Assembly: GCA_041200185.1 (NCBI GenBank)
Contig: CP165730.1
Location: 124,001-188,000, forward strand
DNA: 64,000 nucleotides
Source of the DNA: G041200185 sp041200185
GTDB taxonomy: Bacteria > Pseudomonadota > Alphaproteobacteria > BNTO01
Reading direction: 5' to 3'
A program made the translations under genes and the position numbers. The notes below the pieces were generated by a model. The model was not told the DNA's origin. It worked only from the letters and a program-made list of their open reading frames with translations, and did not search any database. This document shows positions 1-8,050 of the stretch, piece by piece. The stretch's first letter is position 1; the number at the start of each line of letters is the position of its first letter.

Positions 1-625
1 AGTTATGCGACCAGGCCAACTGAAAGGATGACAATTCTAATACGTAGACCGGAGGGACATCCTCCTGCCCTACCCCACTTTTTTGAGCCGCTTCTATCGC
101 CTTCTGAAGGTTTTCGCGCGGCCAATTCGTTGCCTTAGGATGTCCTTCCGATTCCCCTCGCAGGGACGCCAGCCATGTTTCCACCCGCTGCCTCATCGCC
201 GCATCACCATCCGGCAAATCCAGTACTGGAACACCGATATTTCCCCCCAACTGGACATGAGGATAAACCTGCTTGAGTAAATGATGAACCAATGCCGTCG
301 TTGTCGACTTGCCATTGGTACCCGTCACACCCATGAAAAAAGCACGCCCCACAGCCGCTCGGAAAAGGTCCAAATCACTCACGATGGGTACGCCCTTCTC
401 TCGAGCCTTCAGAACAACGGGATGCTGAAAAGGAATCCCCGGACTTGCCATCACAGCCGCCACAGAATCAAAATCGAGTGTCTCAAGAGCCGGCCTCCAC
501 GCATACTCTTCCCAGAAATCATCAAATAACCTCACGGCCACTCCAAGACGCCCCCAAAAATCCTGTGCTGCCCTTCCCGTTTTTCCGATGCCAAGAATAA
601 TCTCTTGCTTCAAATCCAGCCTCAT
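1..625 (-). CDS. murD: UDP-N-acetylmuramoylalanine--D-glutamate ligase, N-terminal part (runs off left edge)
   Basis: MurD adds D-glutamate to UDP-MurNAc-L-Ala in cytoplasmic peptidoglycan synthesis. The frame reads leftward from ATG at 625 to the window edge without a stop, so the C-terminus is missing. It shows the Mur-ligase ATP loop GTNGKSTTT (about residues 102-110), the MurD-type GGNIGVPVLDL (127-137) and YVLELSSFQL. Between those last two blocks lie about 55 residues, where MurD normally has a much shorter link, so there is a lineage-specific insertion. The start is preceded by a GAGAGG-like ribosome binding site. The identity is secure from the motifs; the insertion could also reflect a local sequence problem. 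Confidence 0.9.
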   Translation of the reverse strand, partial: MRLDLKQEIILGIGKTGRAAQDFWGRLGVAVRLFDDFWEEYAWRPALETLDFDSVAAVMASPGIPFQHPVVLKAREKGVPIVSDLDLFRAAVGRAFFMGVTGTNGKSTTTALVHHLLKQVYPHVQLGGNIGVPVLDLPDGDAAMRQRVETWLASLRGESEGHPKATNWPRENLQKAIEAAQKSGVGQEDVPPVYVLELSSFQLAWSHN

Positions 626-1165
626 TCTTGCCGACCTCTCGCCCCATTTTCCTCTTTTCTCTTCCTTTTCGCCAAGGGTTTTTTCTCCAGTTATCCCGTC
701 GACGACAGAACACTATCCCCACCCACCTTTCAATGGCTCTTTTATCAGCAAGCTAACAACAATCCCTCCTTGCAAAATCAGGTTTAAGCTGGCTTCATCG
801 TCGGTTTTAACCTTCTCATCTCTAGATCATTTTGATCCATATCCGTTAGAATTGTTGGGACACCTACCTATTCGCTAGAAAAATGAGACCCCTCGCACAG
901 TAACTTTCTTGAAATCACAAGCGGTCACCTCTGCCTATTTCGGACAGAAAAGCTAGAGGGTAACAGCCGAAGTGGGCATGAGAATCCACTGATAAAGACA
1001 CGCTCTCTTGTGGGTACAACCAGGTCGGATGCTTTACACTCTCTCTAATTCTTTTTTGATTCAACATTGGAGTCTCTTACACACCTGCCCAGGTCCCGCA
1101 GATACCTCCTCCAAAACAGCCTCTCAAGCCCGCCAGCAGCGCCCAACCCTGATGGGAGTTGTTTC
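626..1165. other. Non-coding stretch between murD and dksA
   Basis: About 540 bases with no reading frame that has both a credible start and protein-like composition. I see no tRNA, clear terminator or repeat. It must contain the murD promoter on the minus strand. Confidence 0.5.
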
Positions 1166-1744
1166 CTAATCCTCCGAGTACTCCTTCTCGTGGCGTTCGT
1201 GGCGTTCCTGAGCCTCGATGCTGAGCGTAGCAATGGGTCGCGCTTCAAGGCGACGCAGGGAAATAGGCTCGCCCGTCTCTTCGCAGTATCCGTAAGTTCC
1301 ATCCTCGATGCGCTGCAAAGCCTCGTCAATTTTGTGGATCAATTTGCGCTCGCGGTCCCTTGTTCTCAATTCGAGAGATTGACTGACAACGCCGCAGGCA
1401 ACGTCAATTGAGTCCGCCGCCGCCAGAGCGCCCATCATGTTGTCGAGCGTCTCCTGTGTTTCCCCTAGTAGTTGTTTTTTCCATGCCAACAACTTGCGCC
1501 TGAAATAAAGCTGTTGTCTCGCGTTCATAAAAGGCTCATCTTCTGAGGGCTTATACCCCTGTGGCAAATCCCGAGACTCAGCCTCCTCCTCATCTTCTTC
1601 TGAAACGTCCTGCTGAGAGGGGCTATCACGCCACACTCCCCACTGAGTTTGTTGTTTTCCCTGTTGGAGCTTTTTGCGATCCAGCCTCCCCTCCGTTAGG
1701 CCCCGATCTAAAACTTCTACAGCCTTTTTCCTAGCTCCGAGCAT
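1166..1744 (-). CDS. dksA: DksA-type RNA polymerase-binding transcription factor
   Basis: DksA binds the RNA polymerase secondary channel and works with ppGpp in the stringent response. The C-terminal half (from about residue 66) has the family signature: YKPSEDEPFMN, a long coiled-coil segment, then YGYCEETGEPISLRRLEARP. Only one cysteine remains in the finger region, where the classical protein has four, a form seen in several alphaproteobacterial DksA proteins. At 192 residues it carries a charged N-terminal extension of about 60 residues compared with the 151-residue E. coli protein. A relA/spoT gene lies at 55 kb, so both arms of the stringent response are in the window. Confidence 0.9.
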   Translation of the reverse strand: MLGARKKAVEVLDRGLTEGRLDRKKLQQGKQQTQWGVWRDSPSQQDVSEEDEEEAESRDLPQGYKPSEDEPFMNARQQLYFRRKLLAWKKQLLGETQETLDNMMGALAAADSIDVACGVVSQSLELRTRDRERKLIHKIDEALQRIEDGTYGYCEETGEPISLRRLEARPIATLSIEAQERHERHEKEYSED

Positions 1745-2407
1745 TGCCTTCCTTTACTCAAATCCAGCCCTATTATGTCCATTACAGACAAGTTCGAAAA
1801 AAAAGACAACCCCACCTTCGCACCTCTTGCACATTTTGAGTATCACCCTCTTGACGCACATTTTAAAATCTGCCACCCTGTTACTGGGTGTTGGGGAATA
1901 CTCCAACTCCTTTCTCTTCAGTCCAGATCGATGTTGACCGTAAGGTCTGCTGTTGCGTGTCTTTGAAGAGATCCCAAATTTCTTCTGCAGATCGAAAAGT
2001 TGGAAATTGCAGCGCTCGTGTACTCGGTTCGTCTCTCTTGGTTGATCCGGGAAGGCCCCACAAAAGATGCTACAAGGGGTGTTGGTTATAGCACATAAAT
2101 AATAAATAAAGACATGTGTTCTCATCGTACAATGAATATAATTAGACAAATATATCAAGATAAACACGCATCGTTTGTAGCATGGATACGGCGCCATTCC
2201 GTTGATCCTGGACGCAGGTCACTCAACGGAGTTTGGACCCAGGGTCCCGGGGCAACGCCTCTTTTCATCTCTTAAGAATAGATCTGTTGCGAAAAAGGAT
2301 AATCCGCCTCAACCCTCAACGGGGAGGTAAGGACATTCGTAACGGATTTCATTTCTTTTTTCATTCAACAAACAAAGCTCCCCTCTCTCAAGGCCTTGGA
2401 GGGAGCG

Positions 2408-2425
2408 AAGGAGGTCACTATGTAA
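2408..2425 (+). other. Shine-Dalgarno followed by ATG-TAA (start-stop micro-ORF 1)
   Basis: AAGGAGG at 2408-2414 is placed 5 bases before ATG at 2420, and the next codon is TAA. A stable hairpin (2377-2406, GCTCCC paired with GGGAGC) lies directly upstream. Confidence 0.4.
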
Positions 2426-2570
2426 ACATTCATCACATTTCAATAATCGTCAGGGATTTCGTTCAGGAATTCTCCTCGTGAAATTCTCCTCGCGGAATCC
2501 CTCTGTTGAGCCCGCATCAAGCTCGACTTTTCTTCAACTTATCAAACAATTTAAGACTGAATTTAACGAT

Positions 2571-2597
2571 AGGAGGAATTTTATCATGAATTTATGA
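2571..2597 (+). other. Shine-Dalgarno followed by a 3-codon ORF (micro-ORF 2)
   Basis: AGGAGG at 2571-2576 precedes ATG AAT TTA TGA starting at 2586, with a 9-base spacer. It is the second of three such units in about 270 bases. Confidence 0.35.
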
Positions 2598-2660
2598 CGC
2601 ATCTTCTCTGTGAAACAGATGGCTTCAAAACAGCCGAAATACCTTTTCATCAACATCCTT

Positions 2661-2681
2661 AAGGAGGACACCATGACTTAA
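2661..2681 (+). other. Shine-Dalgarno followed by a 2-codon ORF (micro-ORF 3)
   Basis: AAGGAGG at 2661-2667 precedes ATG ACT TAA at 2673-2681, with a 5-base spacer. The ribosome binding site is as good as any in the window, yet the frame stops after two codons. Confidence 0.35.
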
Positions 2682-2811
2682 TCAATATTGCCGACATTTG
2701 TAACAACCCCACGGACGGAGGGGGACTGCGCCCAGCGATTCTCCCGCATGATGAACTTCTCTGAACACTGAAGTTTTCCCGTCCGTTATGTTTGAGGAAG
2801 GTTTTAAAAAG

Positions 2812-3326
2812 AGCTTCGTAAGACCCACTCTAGATTTTACGTTTGTGATTTTTACTTTAACTTAACTTAACATTAATAGCAGGGTCTTACGAACTCTCTG
2901 GCGAACTATTAGGCAAATGACTCGTCAAAGTCGCGGGTGATCGCCTAGGCAAGAACCCTTGAGGCTCCCCTTCGCGGAAAGGGCGCACTCTTCGGTGAAA
3001 AACAAATTCAATTCACCAAAAGATCCCTCAAAAATCTCTCCCATCAACTCAAAAGCTTATGGAGAAAGACCAAAGCCAAGGCGCAACACTTCGTGTCGAC
3101 GAAGTACAAGTACAGAGGTTTCTGCAACAGGCTTCTAACGAGGCTGCCCTCAAATGAGGACACCCTAAAAATATTCGGCCTTTTTTTCTGAGGAGATATA
3201 CAGGAATTCAAAAAACCAAACACGAGACGCAAGAAACACCTTCGCAAGAAGGTGTCGTACTCTTGCGTCCGAAATCTAAGACAACTAACTTGTACCACCC
3301 CGGGGTCGAAAAACCTCGGGGTTTTT
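2812..3326 (+). ncRNA. Candidate structured RNA ending at a rho-independent terminator
   Basis: A 16-bp inverted repeat (2812-2828 with 2881-2897), a small hairpin at 3088-3105, and a very strong two-part hairpin at 3226-3269 (GACGCAAGA with TCTTGCGTC outside; ACACCTTC-GCAA-GAAGGTGT inside) run into the terminator at 3298-3326. No reading frame accounts for this. The family is not recognised and the 5' end is a guess. Confidence 0.35.
3298..3326 (+). terminator. Rho-independent terminator upstream of hppA
   Basis: CCCCGGGGT (3298-3306) pairs with ACCTCGGGG (3313-3321) around a six-base loop, followed by TTTTT. It ends a plus-strand transcript that no protein gene explains. Confidence 0.8.
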
Positions 3327-3342
3327 GCGTTGTCTTTCTTCT

Positions 3343-3378
3343 CCATAAGGTGAACCATTTCCATAAGGTGAACCATTT
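3343..3378 (+). repeat. Two perfect 18-bp tandem copies upstream of hppA
   Basis: CCATAAGGTGAACCATTT occurs at 3343-3360 and again at 3361-3378, between the terminator and hppA. It could be an operator or just a slippage product. Confidence 0.7.
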
Positions 3379-3443
3379 GTGGGTTATTCCTATTTTCTGC
3401 TATAAAAAATGAAGGTTAGGGTTAAGAATTAACGGAACTTTTT

Positions 3444-5525
3444 ATGTTAACTTCTTCTCAAATTATCACCATCGTCGCAGGTTGTGGCGTGGTGGGGTTG
3501 CTGTATGCCCTGTTTTCCATGCGAGCCGTTTTCGCTATGCCGAAGGGAAACGAGAAAATGCAGGAAATCGCTGAAGCGATTCAAATCGGAGCAAGGGCTT
3601 TTCTATCTCGCCAGTACGGGACCATCGCCATTGTAGGCTTGGCTTTGATGGCCCTCTTTTGGTTTTTCATGAGTCCCGTTGTGGCGGCGGGATTCGCCGC
3701 AGGCGCCATTTTGTCAGGCTGCGCAGGGTGCGTGGGGATGAACGTTTCCGTCCGCGCTAACGTCCGGACGGCTGAAGCGGCGAAAAATGGCCTGGGAGCA
3801 GGACTCGACTTGGCTTTTAAAGCCGGCCGCGTAACGGGGTTCCTGGTTGTCAGTTTCGGGTTGCTAGGCGTTGTGATCGCGTATTACCTTCTCACGTCTG
3901 TCTACAAGGTTGAAAACCGCCTCATGCTAGAAACCTTAGTTTCCTTGGGGTTTGGTGCCTCTTTAATTTCCGTATTCGCTCGTTTGGGAGGCGGTATTTT
4001 TACGAAAGGTGCCGATGTCGGTGCTGACCTCGTAGGTAAGGTTGAGGCCGGTATCCCTGAAGACGATCCCCGCAATCCAGCTGTTATTGCCGATAACGTT
4101 GGTGATAACGTTGGTGACTGCGCAGGGATGGCTGCTGACCTCTTTGAAACGTACGTGGTGACACTGGTGGCTTCCCTCGTCCTGGCTTCCGTTTCCTTTA
4201 AAGACTCCCTCAAGGATATGCTGATGCTCTACCCACTTGCCGTTAGTGGCGTTTGCATTCTGGGAAGTATGTTCGGAGCCTACTTTGTGAAACTCAACAC
4301 AGATACGAAGATTATGAAGGCCCTCTACAAAGGTGTTATTGCAACGGCTCTGATTTCCGCCGTCTGCATTTACCTTGTGACGAGTTACCTTTTTGGCGGA
4401 GAGACTTTAGCCAACGCTGGTTTCACAACGCAAAACCTCATGGTGTGTGTTGCAATAGGCCTTCTCATCACGGGAGCCCTCATGTGGATCACAGAGTACT
4501 ACACGGCAACCGCTTACCGTCCTGTGAGAAGCATCGCTCAGGCCTCCGAGACAGGGCACGGCACGAACGTCATTCAAGGGTTAGCTGTCTCCATGGAAGC
4601 AACAGCGCTCCCCGTTCTTGTGATTTGTGCTGGGACGATTGTTGCCTACAAAAACGCAGGCCTTTACGGTGTCTCCATTGCCGCTGTTGCCATGATGGCC
4701 TTAGCAGGAATGATCGTGGCCTTAGATGCTTACGGCCCCATCACGGATAACGCGGGGGGAATTGCTGAGATGTCCGAGTTGCCCGAAGAAGTCCGCACCG
4801 TAACCGATGCACTGGACGCTGTGGGGAATACAACCAAGGCCGTTACGAAAGGGTATGCCATTGGTTCCGCTGTTCTGGCGGCTCTCGTTCTTTTTGCTTC
4901 GTACACGGAAGACTTACACCATTACTTCCCAGATCTTAAAGTCGTCTTTAATTTACAAGATCCTTACATTCTTGTTGGATTGCTTATTGGTGGGCTTCTT
5001 CCTTATTTGTTTGGGTCCATGGCCATGAAAGCTGTTGGCAAAGCAGGAAGCGCTGTCGTCCTTGAGGTTCGTCGGCAATTTGCCATGATCAAAGGCATCA
5101 TGACGGGAGAGGCTAAGCCTGACTATAGCGCAGCTGTGGACATGCTGACGAAACGGGCCATCTACGAGATGGTGATCCCTTCGTTGCTTCCTGTGTTGGC
5201 ACCTATCGCCATTTACTTTGCTGTGATGGCGATTGCGGGGCAATCTGCTGCTTTCTCAGCTGTCGGAGCCATGTTGCTTGGGACCATCGTCACAGGTGTT
5301 TTCGTTGCGTTATCCATGACTTCAGGTGGAGGAGCTTGGGACAATGCTAAAAAATACATTGAGGAAGGTCACCACGGTGGAAAAGGATCAGAAGCCCACA
5401 AAGCTGCTGTCACGGGCGACACAGTGGGAGACCCTTACAAAGACACGGCAGGTCCGGCCATCAACCCGATGATTAAAATCATCAACATTGTTGCTTTGCT
5501 CTTACTCGCCATTTTGGCGCACTAG
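3444..5525 (+). CDS. hppA: Proton-translocating membrane pyrophosphatase
   Basis: This integral membrane enzyme couples pyrophosphate hydrolysis to proton export. The 693-residue protein is full length, with about 16 hydrophobic segments. It has the pyrophosphate/Mg-binding block DVGADLVGKVEAGIPEDDPR, then NPAVIADNVGDNVGD, and the C-terminal KAAVTGDTVGDPYKDTAGPA. GNTTKAVTKG carries lysine where K-dependent enzymes have alanine, so this should be the K+-independent, H+-pumping type. A terminator follows at 5535-5558, and trkH comes next. Confidence 0.97.
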   Translation: MLTSSQIITIVAGCGVVGLLYALFSMRAVFAMPKGNEKMQEIAEAIQIGARAFLSRQYGTIAIVGLALMALFWFFMSPVVAAGFAAGAILSGCAGCVGMNVSVRANVRTAEAAKNGLGAGLDLAFKAGRVTGFLVVSFGLLGVVIAYYLLTSVYKVENRLMLETLVSLGFGASLISVFARLGGGIFTKGADVGADLVGKVEAGIPEDDPRNPAVIADNVGDNVGDCAGMAADLFETYVVTLVASLVLASVSFKDSLKDMLMLYPLAVSGVCILGSMFGAYFVKLNTDTKIMKALYKGVIATALISAVCIYLVTSYLFGGETLANAGFTTQNLMVCVAIGLLITGALMWITEYYTATAYRPVRSIAQASETGHGTNVIQGLAVSMEATALPVLVICAGTIVAYKNAGLYGVSIAAVAMMALAGMIVALDAYGPITDNAGGIAEMSELPEEVRTVTDALDAVGNTTKAVTKGYAIGSAVLAALVLFASYTEDLHHYFPDLKVVFNLQDPYILVGLLIGGLLPYLFGSMAMKAVGKAGSAVVLEVRRQFAMIKGIMTGEAKPDYSAAVDMLTKRAIYEMVIPSLLPVLAPIAIYFAVMAIAGQSAAFSAVGAMLLGTIVTGVFVALSMTSGGGAWDNAKKYIEEGHHGGKGSEAHKAAVTGDTVGDPYKDTAGPAINPMIKIINIVALLLLAILAH

Positions 5526-5534
5526 AGTTGTTAA

Positions 5535-5558
5535 GGGGGGGCTTTTGCTCCCTTTTTT
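5535..5558 (+). terminator. Rho-independent terminator after hppA
   Basis: GGGGGC (5537-5542) pairs with GCTCCC (5547-5552) around TTTT, including one G-T pair, and is followed by six T. It lies between the hppA stop and the trkH start. Confidence 0.75.
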
Positions 5559-5566
5559 GTTGGCCT

Positions 5567-7021
5567 ATGAATGTTCCCGTCGTCCTTTTCGCTAACGGCG
5601 TCCTGTTGTCCATTTTGGGCGTACTGATGGCGATTCCTGTCCTTTGTGAGTTTGTGTTAACAGGGCTCTTTCAAGTCAGTGATTTTTTGCTTCCCATGGC
5701 AGGGTGCGCTTTTGTTGGACTGGCTTTAGTGTTCGCCAACAAGAGACCTGGTGCCGCTAGGCTTGAAACTGTTGATGCTTTTTTATTAACGTCTTTAACG
5801 TGGCTTATCCTGCCTTTATTTGCTGGCCTTCCTTTTTACTTTTGCGTTCCGGCACATTTAACTTTTATTGATGCCTATTTTGAAGCTGTAGCCGCCCTGA
5901 CAACGACGGGTTGTACAATGATCCAAAGCCTGGATGACCTCCCCAGGTGGATCATCCTTTGGCGATTCCTTCTGGCCTATATCGGCGGTGTTGGCATCAT
6001 TTTGATGGGAATGCTGATTTTTCCGGCTTTGCGTATTGGGGGAATGCAGCTTTTTCGAACGGAATCCTCCGAGAAAAGTGAAAAAATTCTGCCAAGCGTT
6101 GTTCAAATGGCTACTTGGATTTTGAGTGTTTATTCAGGTGCTATTCTTATATGTTTTCTTTCCTTACGCTTTTCGCACCTCTCCACCTTAGAAGCTGCTT
6201 GCCACGCCATTTCAGCCGTTTCGACGTGCGGTTTCTCGACCCACCCTGACTCTGTTGCAGCCTTTCACAGTTTTCGTTGCGAGCTGATCCTTCTGTGCGG
6301 AATGCTCTTTGGTGGGACTTCTCTTCTGCTGATCATCAAACTCATCCGTGGACAATGGTTTTTGCTGAGAAAAGATATGCAACTTCGTGGATATTTTAAA
6401 ACAATCTTATTCTTTGTGATTCTGATTACCCTCCTTCGCTGGGTGAAAAACGATGCTTCCTTTTTGCGGAGCCTGCGTGACGGAGTTTTTTATGCTGTTT
6501 CAATGTTAACAACAACGGGATTTGTGAACGATGCCTATGAATCGTGGGGAACGTTCACTCAAGTCCTTTTCCCCGTTCTAGGTCTCATTGGAAGCTGTAC
6601 AGGCTCAACCTCAGGGGGGATTAAAATTTTTAGGTGGCAAATTTTACTGTCTTCCCTCAAAGTTCACATTTTTCAATTGCGCAGGCCTCACGGGATTTAT
6701 ATCCCGACCTATGATGGCAAGGAGATTTCTCCAACAGTTGCGATGTCTATTTTTATTTTCGTCGTGCTCTTTTTCGTACTTATCATCATAGCGGCCATAG
6801 CGCTCTCCTTTAGCGGATTAGATTTCCAAACATCGTTTTCCGCGGCCATGGCAGCTTTATGCAACCTCGGTGTTGGTGTTGGCAATTTGGCAGGGCCCTC
6901 GGGGTCACTCGTCAGCATCGCTATTTTCCCGAAGATCATCCTCATGGTTTGCATGATTTTGGGGCGTCTTGAAGTCCTCACGCTTTTGACACTATTAGTT
7001 CCTTCATTTTGGAAGAAATAA
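5567..7021 (+). CDS. trkH: TrkH-family potassium uptake channel subunit
   Basis: TrkH forms the membrane channel of the Trk potassium importer and normally works with the cytoplasmic TrkA, which is not in this window. The 484-residue protein has the repeated membrane-pore-membrane layout, with filter-like segments TTTGCTMIQ, STCGFSTHP, TTGFVNDAY and CNLGVGVGNL. The frame is open from TTG at 5528, but that part overlaps the hppA terminator, so I place the start at ATG 5567. It could be read through from hppA. The pairing of a proton pump with an ion importer is notable but may be chance. Confidence 0.92.
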   Translation: MNVPVVLFANGVLLSILGVLMAIPVLCEFVLTGLFQVSDFLLPMAGCAFVGLALVFANKRPGAARLETVDAFLLTSLTWLILPLFAGLPFYFCVPAHLTFIDAYFEAVAALTTTGCTMIQSLDDLPRWIILWRFLLAYIGGVGIILMGMLIFPALRIGGMQLFRTESSEKSEKILPSVVQMATWILSVYSGAILICFLSLRFSHLSTLEAACHAISAVSTCGFSTHPDSVAAFHSFRCELILLCGMLFGGTSLLLIIKLIRGQWFLLRKDMQLRGYFKTILFFVILITLLRWVKNDASFLRSLRDGVFYAVSMLTTTGFVNDAYESWGTFTQVLFPVLGLIGSCTGSTSGGIKIFRWQILLSSLKVHIFQLRRPHGIYIPTYDGKEISPTVAMSIFIFVVLFFVLIIIAAIALSFSGLDFQTSFSAAMAALCNLGVGVGNLAGPSGSLVSIAIFPKIILMVCMILGRLEVLTLLTLLVPSFWKK

Positions 7022-7109
7022 ATATTTAATTCACTTATTGATAAATAAAAATATTAATAAAAAATTAAATATTATTTCGTATATTCAGTAAAAAGATGTT
7101 TAATATTGG

Positions 7110-7571
7110 ATGACAGGTCTTATGGAATCTATCTACTACAACATCATGGGCAGTGTTGAGCGCTCTTACCGGCTTTTTCTTGAGCTTATTAAGAAGAGGC
7201 TGGAACAAATACCTGCTTATGATATCAACAACGTACAGGCTATGATGATCTACAATATAGCCGACCAAGAGGTCAGCGTTGGGGAAATCACTTCGCGGGG
7301 AATGTACCAAGGATCCAATGTCTCCTATAACCTCAAAAAGCTCATTCAAATGGGGTATATTGTCCAGTCTCCCTCCCCGCATGATCGTCGTTCTTTCTAT
7401 GTGCGCCTGTCAGCCAAGGGATTGGGGATGTTTAAGGTTATCGACAACTTCATCCATGAACAGGATTTAGATATTGCGAAATTCTTCCCTAATAAAAAAT
7501 CTGTAGGGACGATTTCTCAGAACCTTGAATCGCTTGAAGGATTTTTGCGCTACCAAAGCGTGAAGAAGTAG
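7110..7571 (+). CDS. MarR-family winged-helix transcription regulator
   Basis: A 153-residue cytoplasmic DNA-binding protein. The central part reads like a MarR winged helix: VGEITSRGMYQGSNVSYNLK for the recognition helix region, then PHDRRSFYVRLSAKG for the wing, with the DRR typical of the family. It resembles the alphaproteobacterial LdtR-like group, but I cannot name the orthologue. It follows trkH with an AT-rich gap. An alternative start is ATG 7122. A terminator lies at 7608-7627. Confidence 0.8.
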   Translation: MTGLMESIYYNIMGSVERSYRLFLELIKKRLEQIPAYDINNVQAMMIYNIADQEVSVGEITSRGMYQGSNVSYNLKKLIQMGYIVQSPSPHDRRSFYVRLSAKGLGMFKVIDNFIHEQDLDIAKFFPNKKSVGTISQNLESLEGFLRYQSVKK

Positions 7572-7607
7572 GTTTTGCTAGAAGAGATCAGGAAAACGAA
7601 TAAAAAA

Positions 7608-7630
7608 GGCTCGGAGAAAACCGGGCCTTT
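7608..7630 (+). terminator. Stem-loop after the MarR gene
   Basis: GGCTCGG (7608-7614) pairs with CCGGGCC (7621-7627) around AGAAAA. The stem is flanked by A6 and TTT, so it could act in both directions. Confidence 0.6.
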
Positions 7631-7739
7631 CAAGTATAAAATCAGTGAACATCATAAAATTGAAGAACCTTCTTGAGTTTTTTATGGGTTGCGTCGCAGT
7701 CGGTATATAAGTGCGACTCCATTTTGGGGAGGGGGTTTT

Positions 7740-7994
7740 ATGCAATCTATAACAACTACCGAATTTAACAGATTTGTTACAACAGCCTTTTGCAGACCAT
7801 GGTCAAGAATGAGAGGAATGGTGGAGGTTTTGCCGCCTGAGCCTCTTAACCCCATTACGAAAATAAACTGGAAAAATCAATCAAGGAGCACCGCGGCTTT
7901 GGCCAAACATCTGCAAAACGCGTACCAAACCATCTGCCATCCCTTTAACAGAAAGGGCTCCTACCCGTTAAAAGAGCAAGAACCCCTTCCTTAA
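7740..7994 (+). CDS. Small hypothetical protein
   Basis: An 84-residue frame starts at ATG 7740 right after a strong GGGAGGGGG ribosome binding site. It is basic, has no signal peptide or membrane segment, and is proline-rich in the middle and at the end. I do not recognise it. The frame extends upstream, but without another good start. It sits alone between the MarR gene and a convergent secreted-protein gene. It could be chance, and only the binding site argues for it. Confidence 0.4.
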   Translation: MQSITTTEFNRFVTTAFCRPWSRMRGMVEVLPPEPLNPITKINWKNQSRSTAALAKHLQNAYQTICHPFNRKGSYPLKEQEPLP

Positions 7995-8050
7995 GTACAC
8001 AACACCGATTTTTAGTTGCGCACTCACCCCGCTAACTACTCAAGATGGAT

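Larger units (their letters stand above)
1745..3443. other. 1.7-kb region without a credible gene, rich in RNA-like structure
   Basis: Reading frames here are short and look random. The region contains several strong inverted repeats: 2377-2406; about 2448-2506; 2812-2828 with 2881-2897; 3088-3105; and 3226-3269 with a GCAA tetraloop. It also holds three Shine-Dalgarno-led start codons followed almost at once by stop codons, a rho-independent terminator at 3298-3326 and a tandem repeat at 3343-3378. It could be one or more non-coding RNAs, leader regions, or the remains of decayed genes. I could not match tmRNA, RNase P RNA, SRP RNA or 6S RNA signatures. Confidence 0.5.

Noticed and set aside
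588..878. 96-codon plus-strand ORF near murD
   Set aside because: It overlaps the murD start on the other strand and shows no protein character.
1754..2197. 147-codon minus-strand ORF
   Set aside because: Composition is random-looking, with no ribosome binding site and no recognisable motif.
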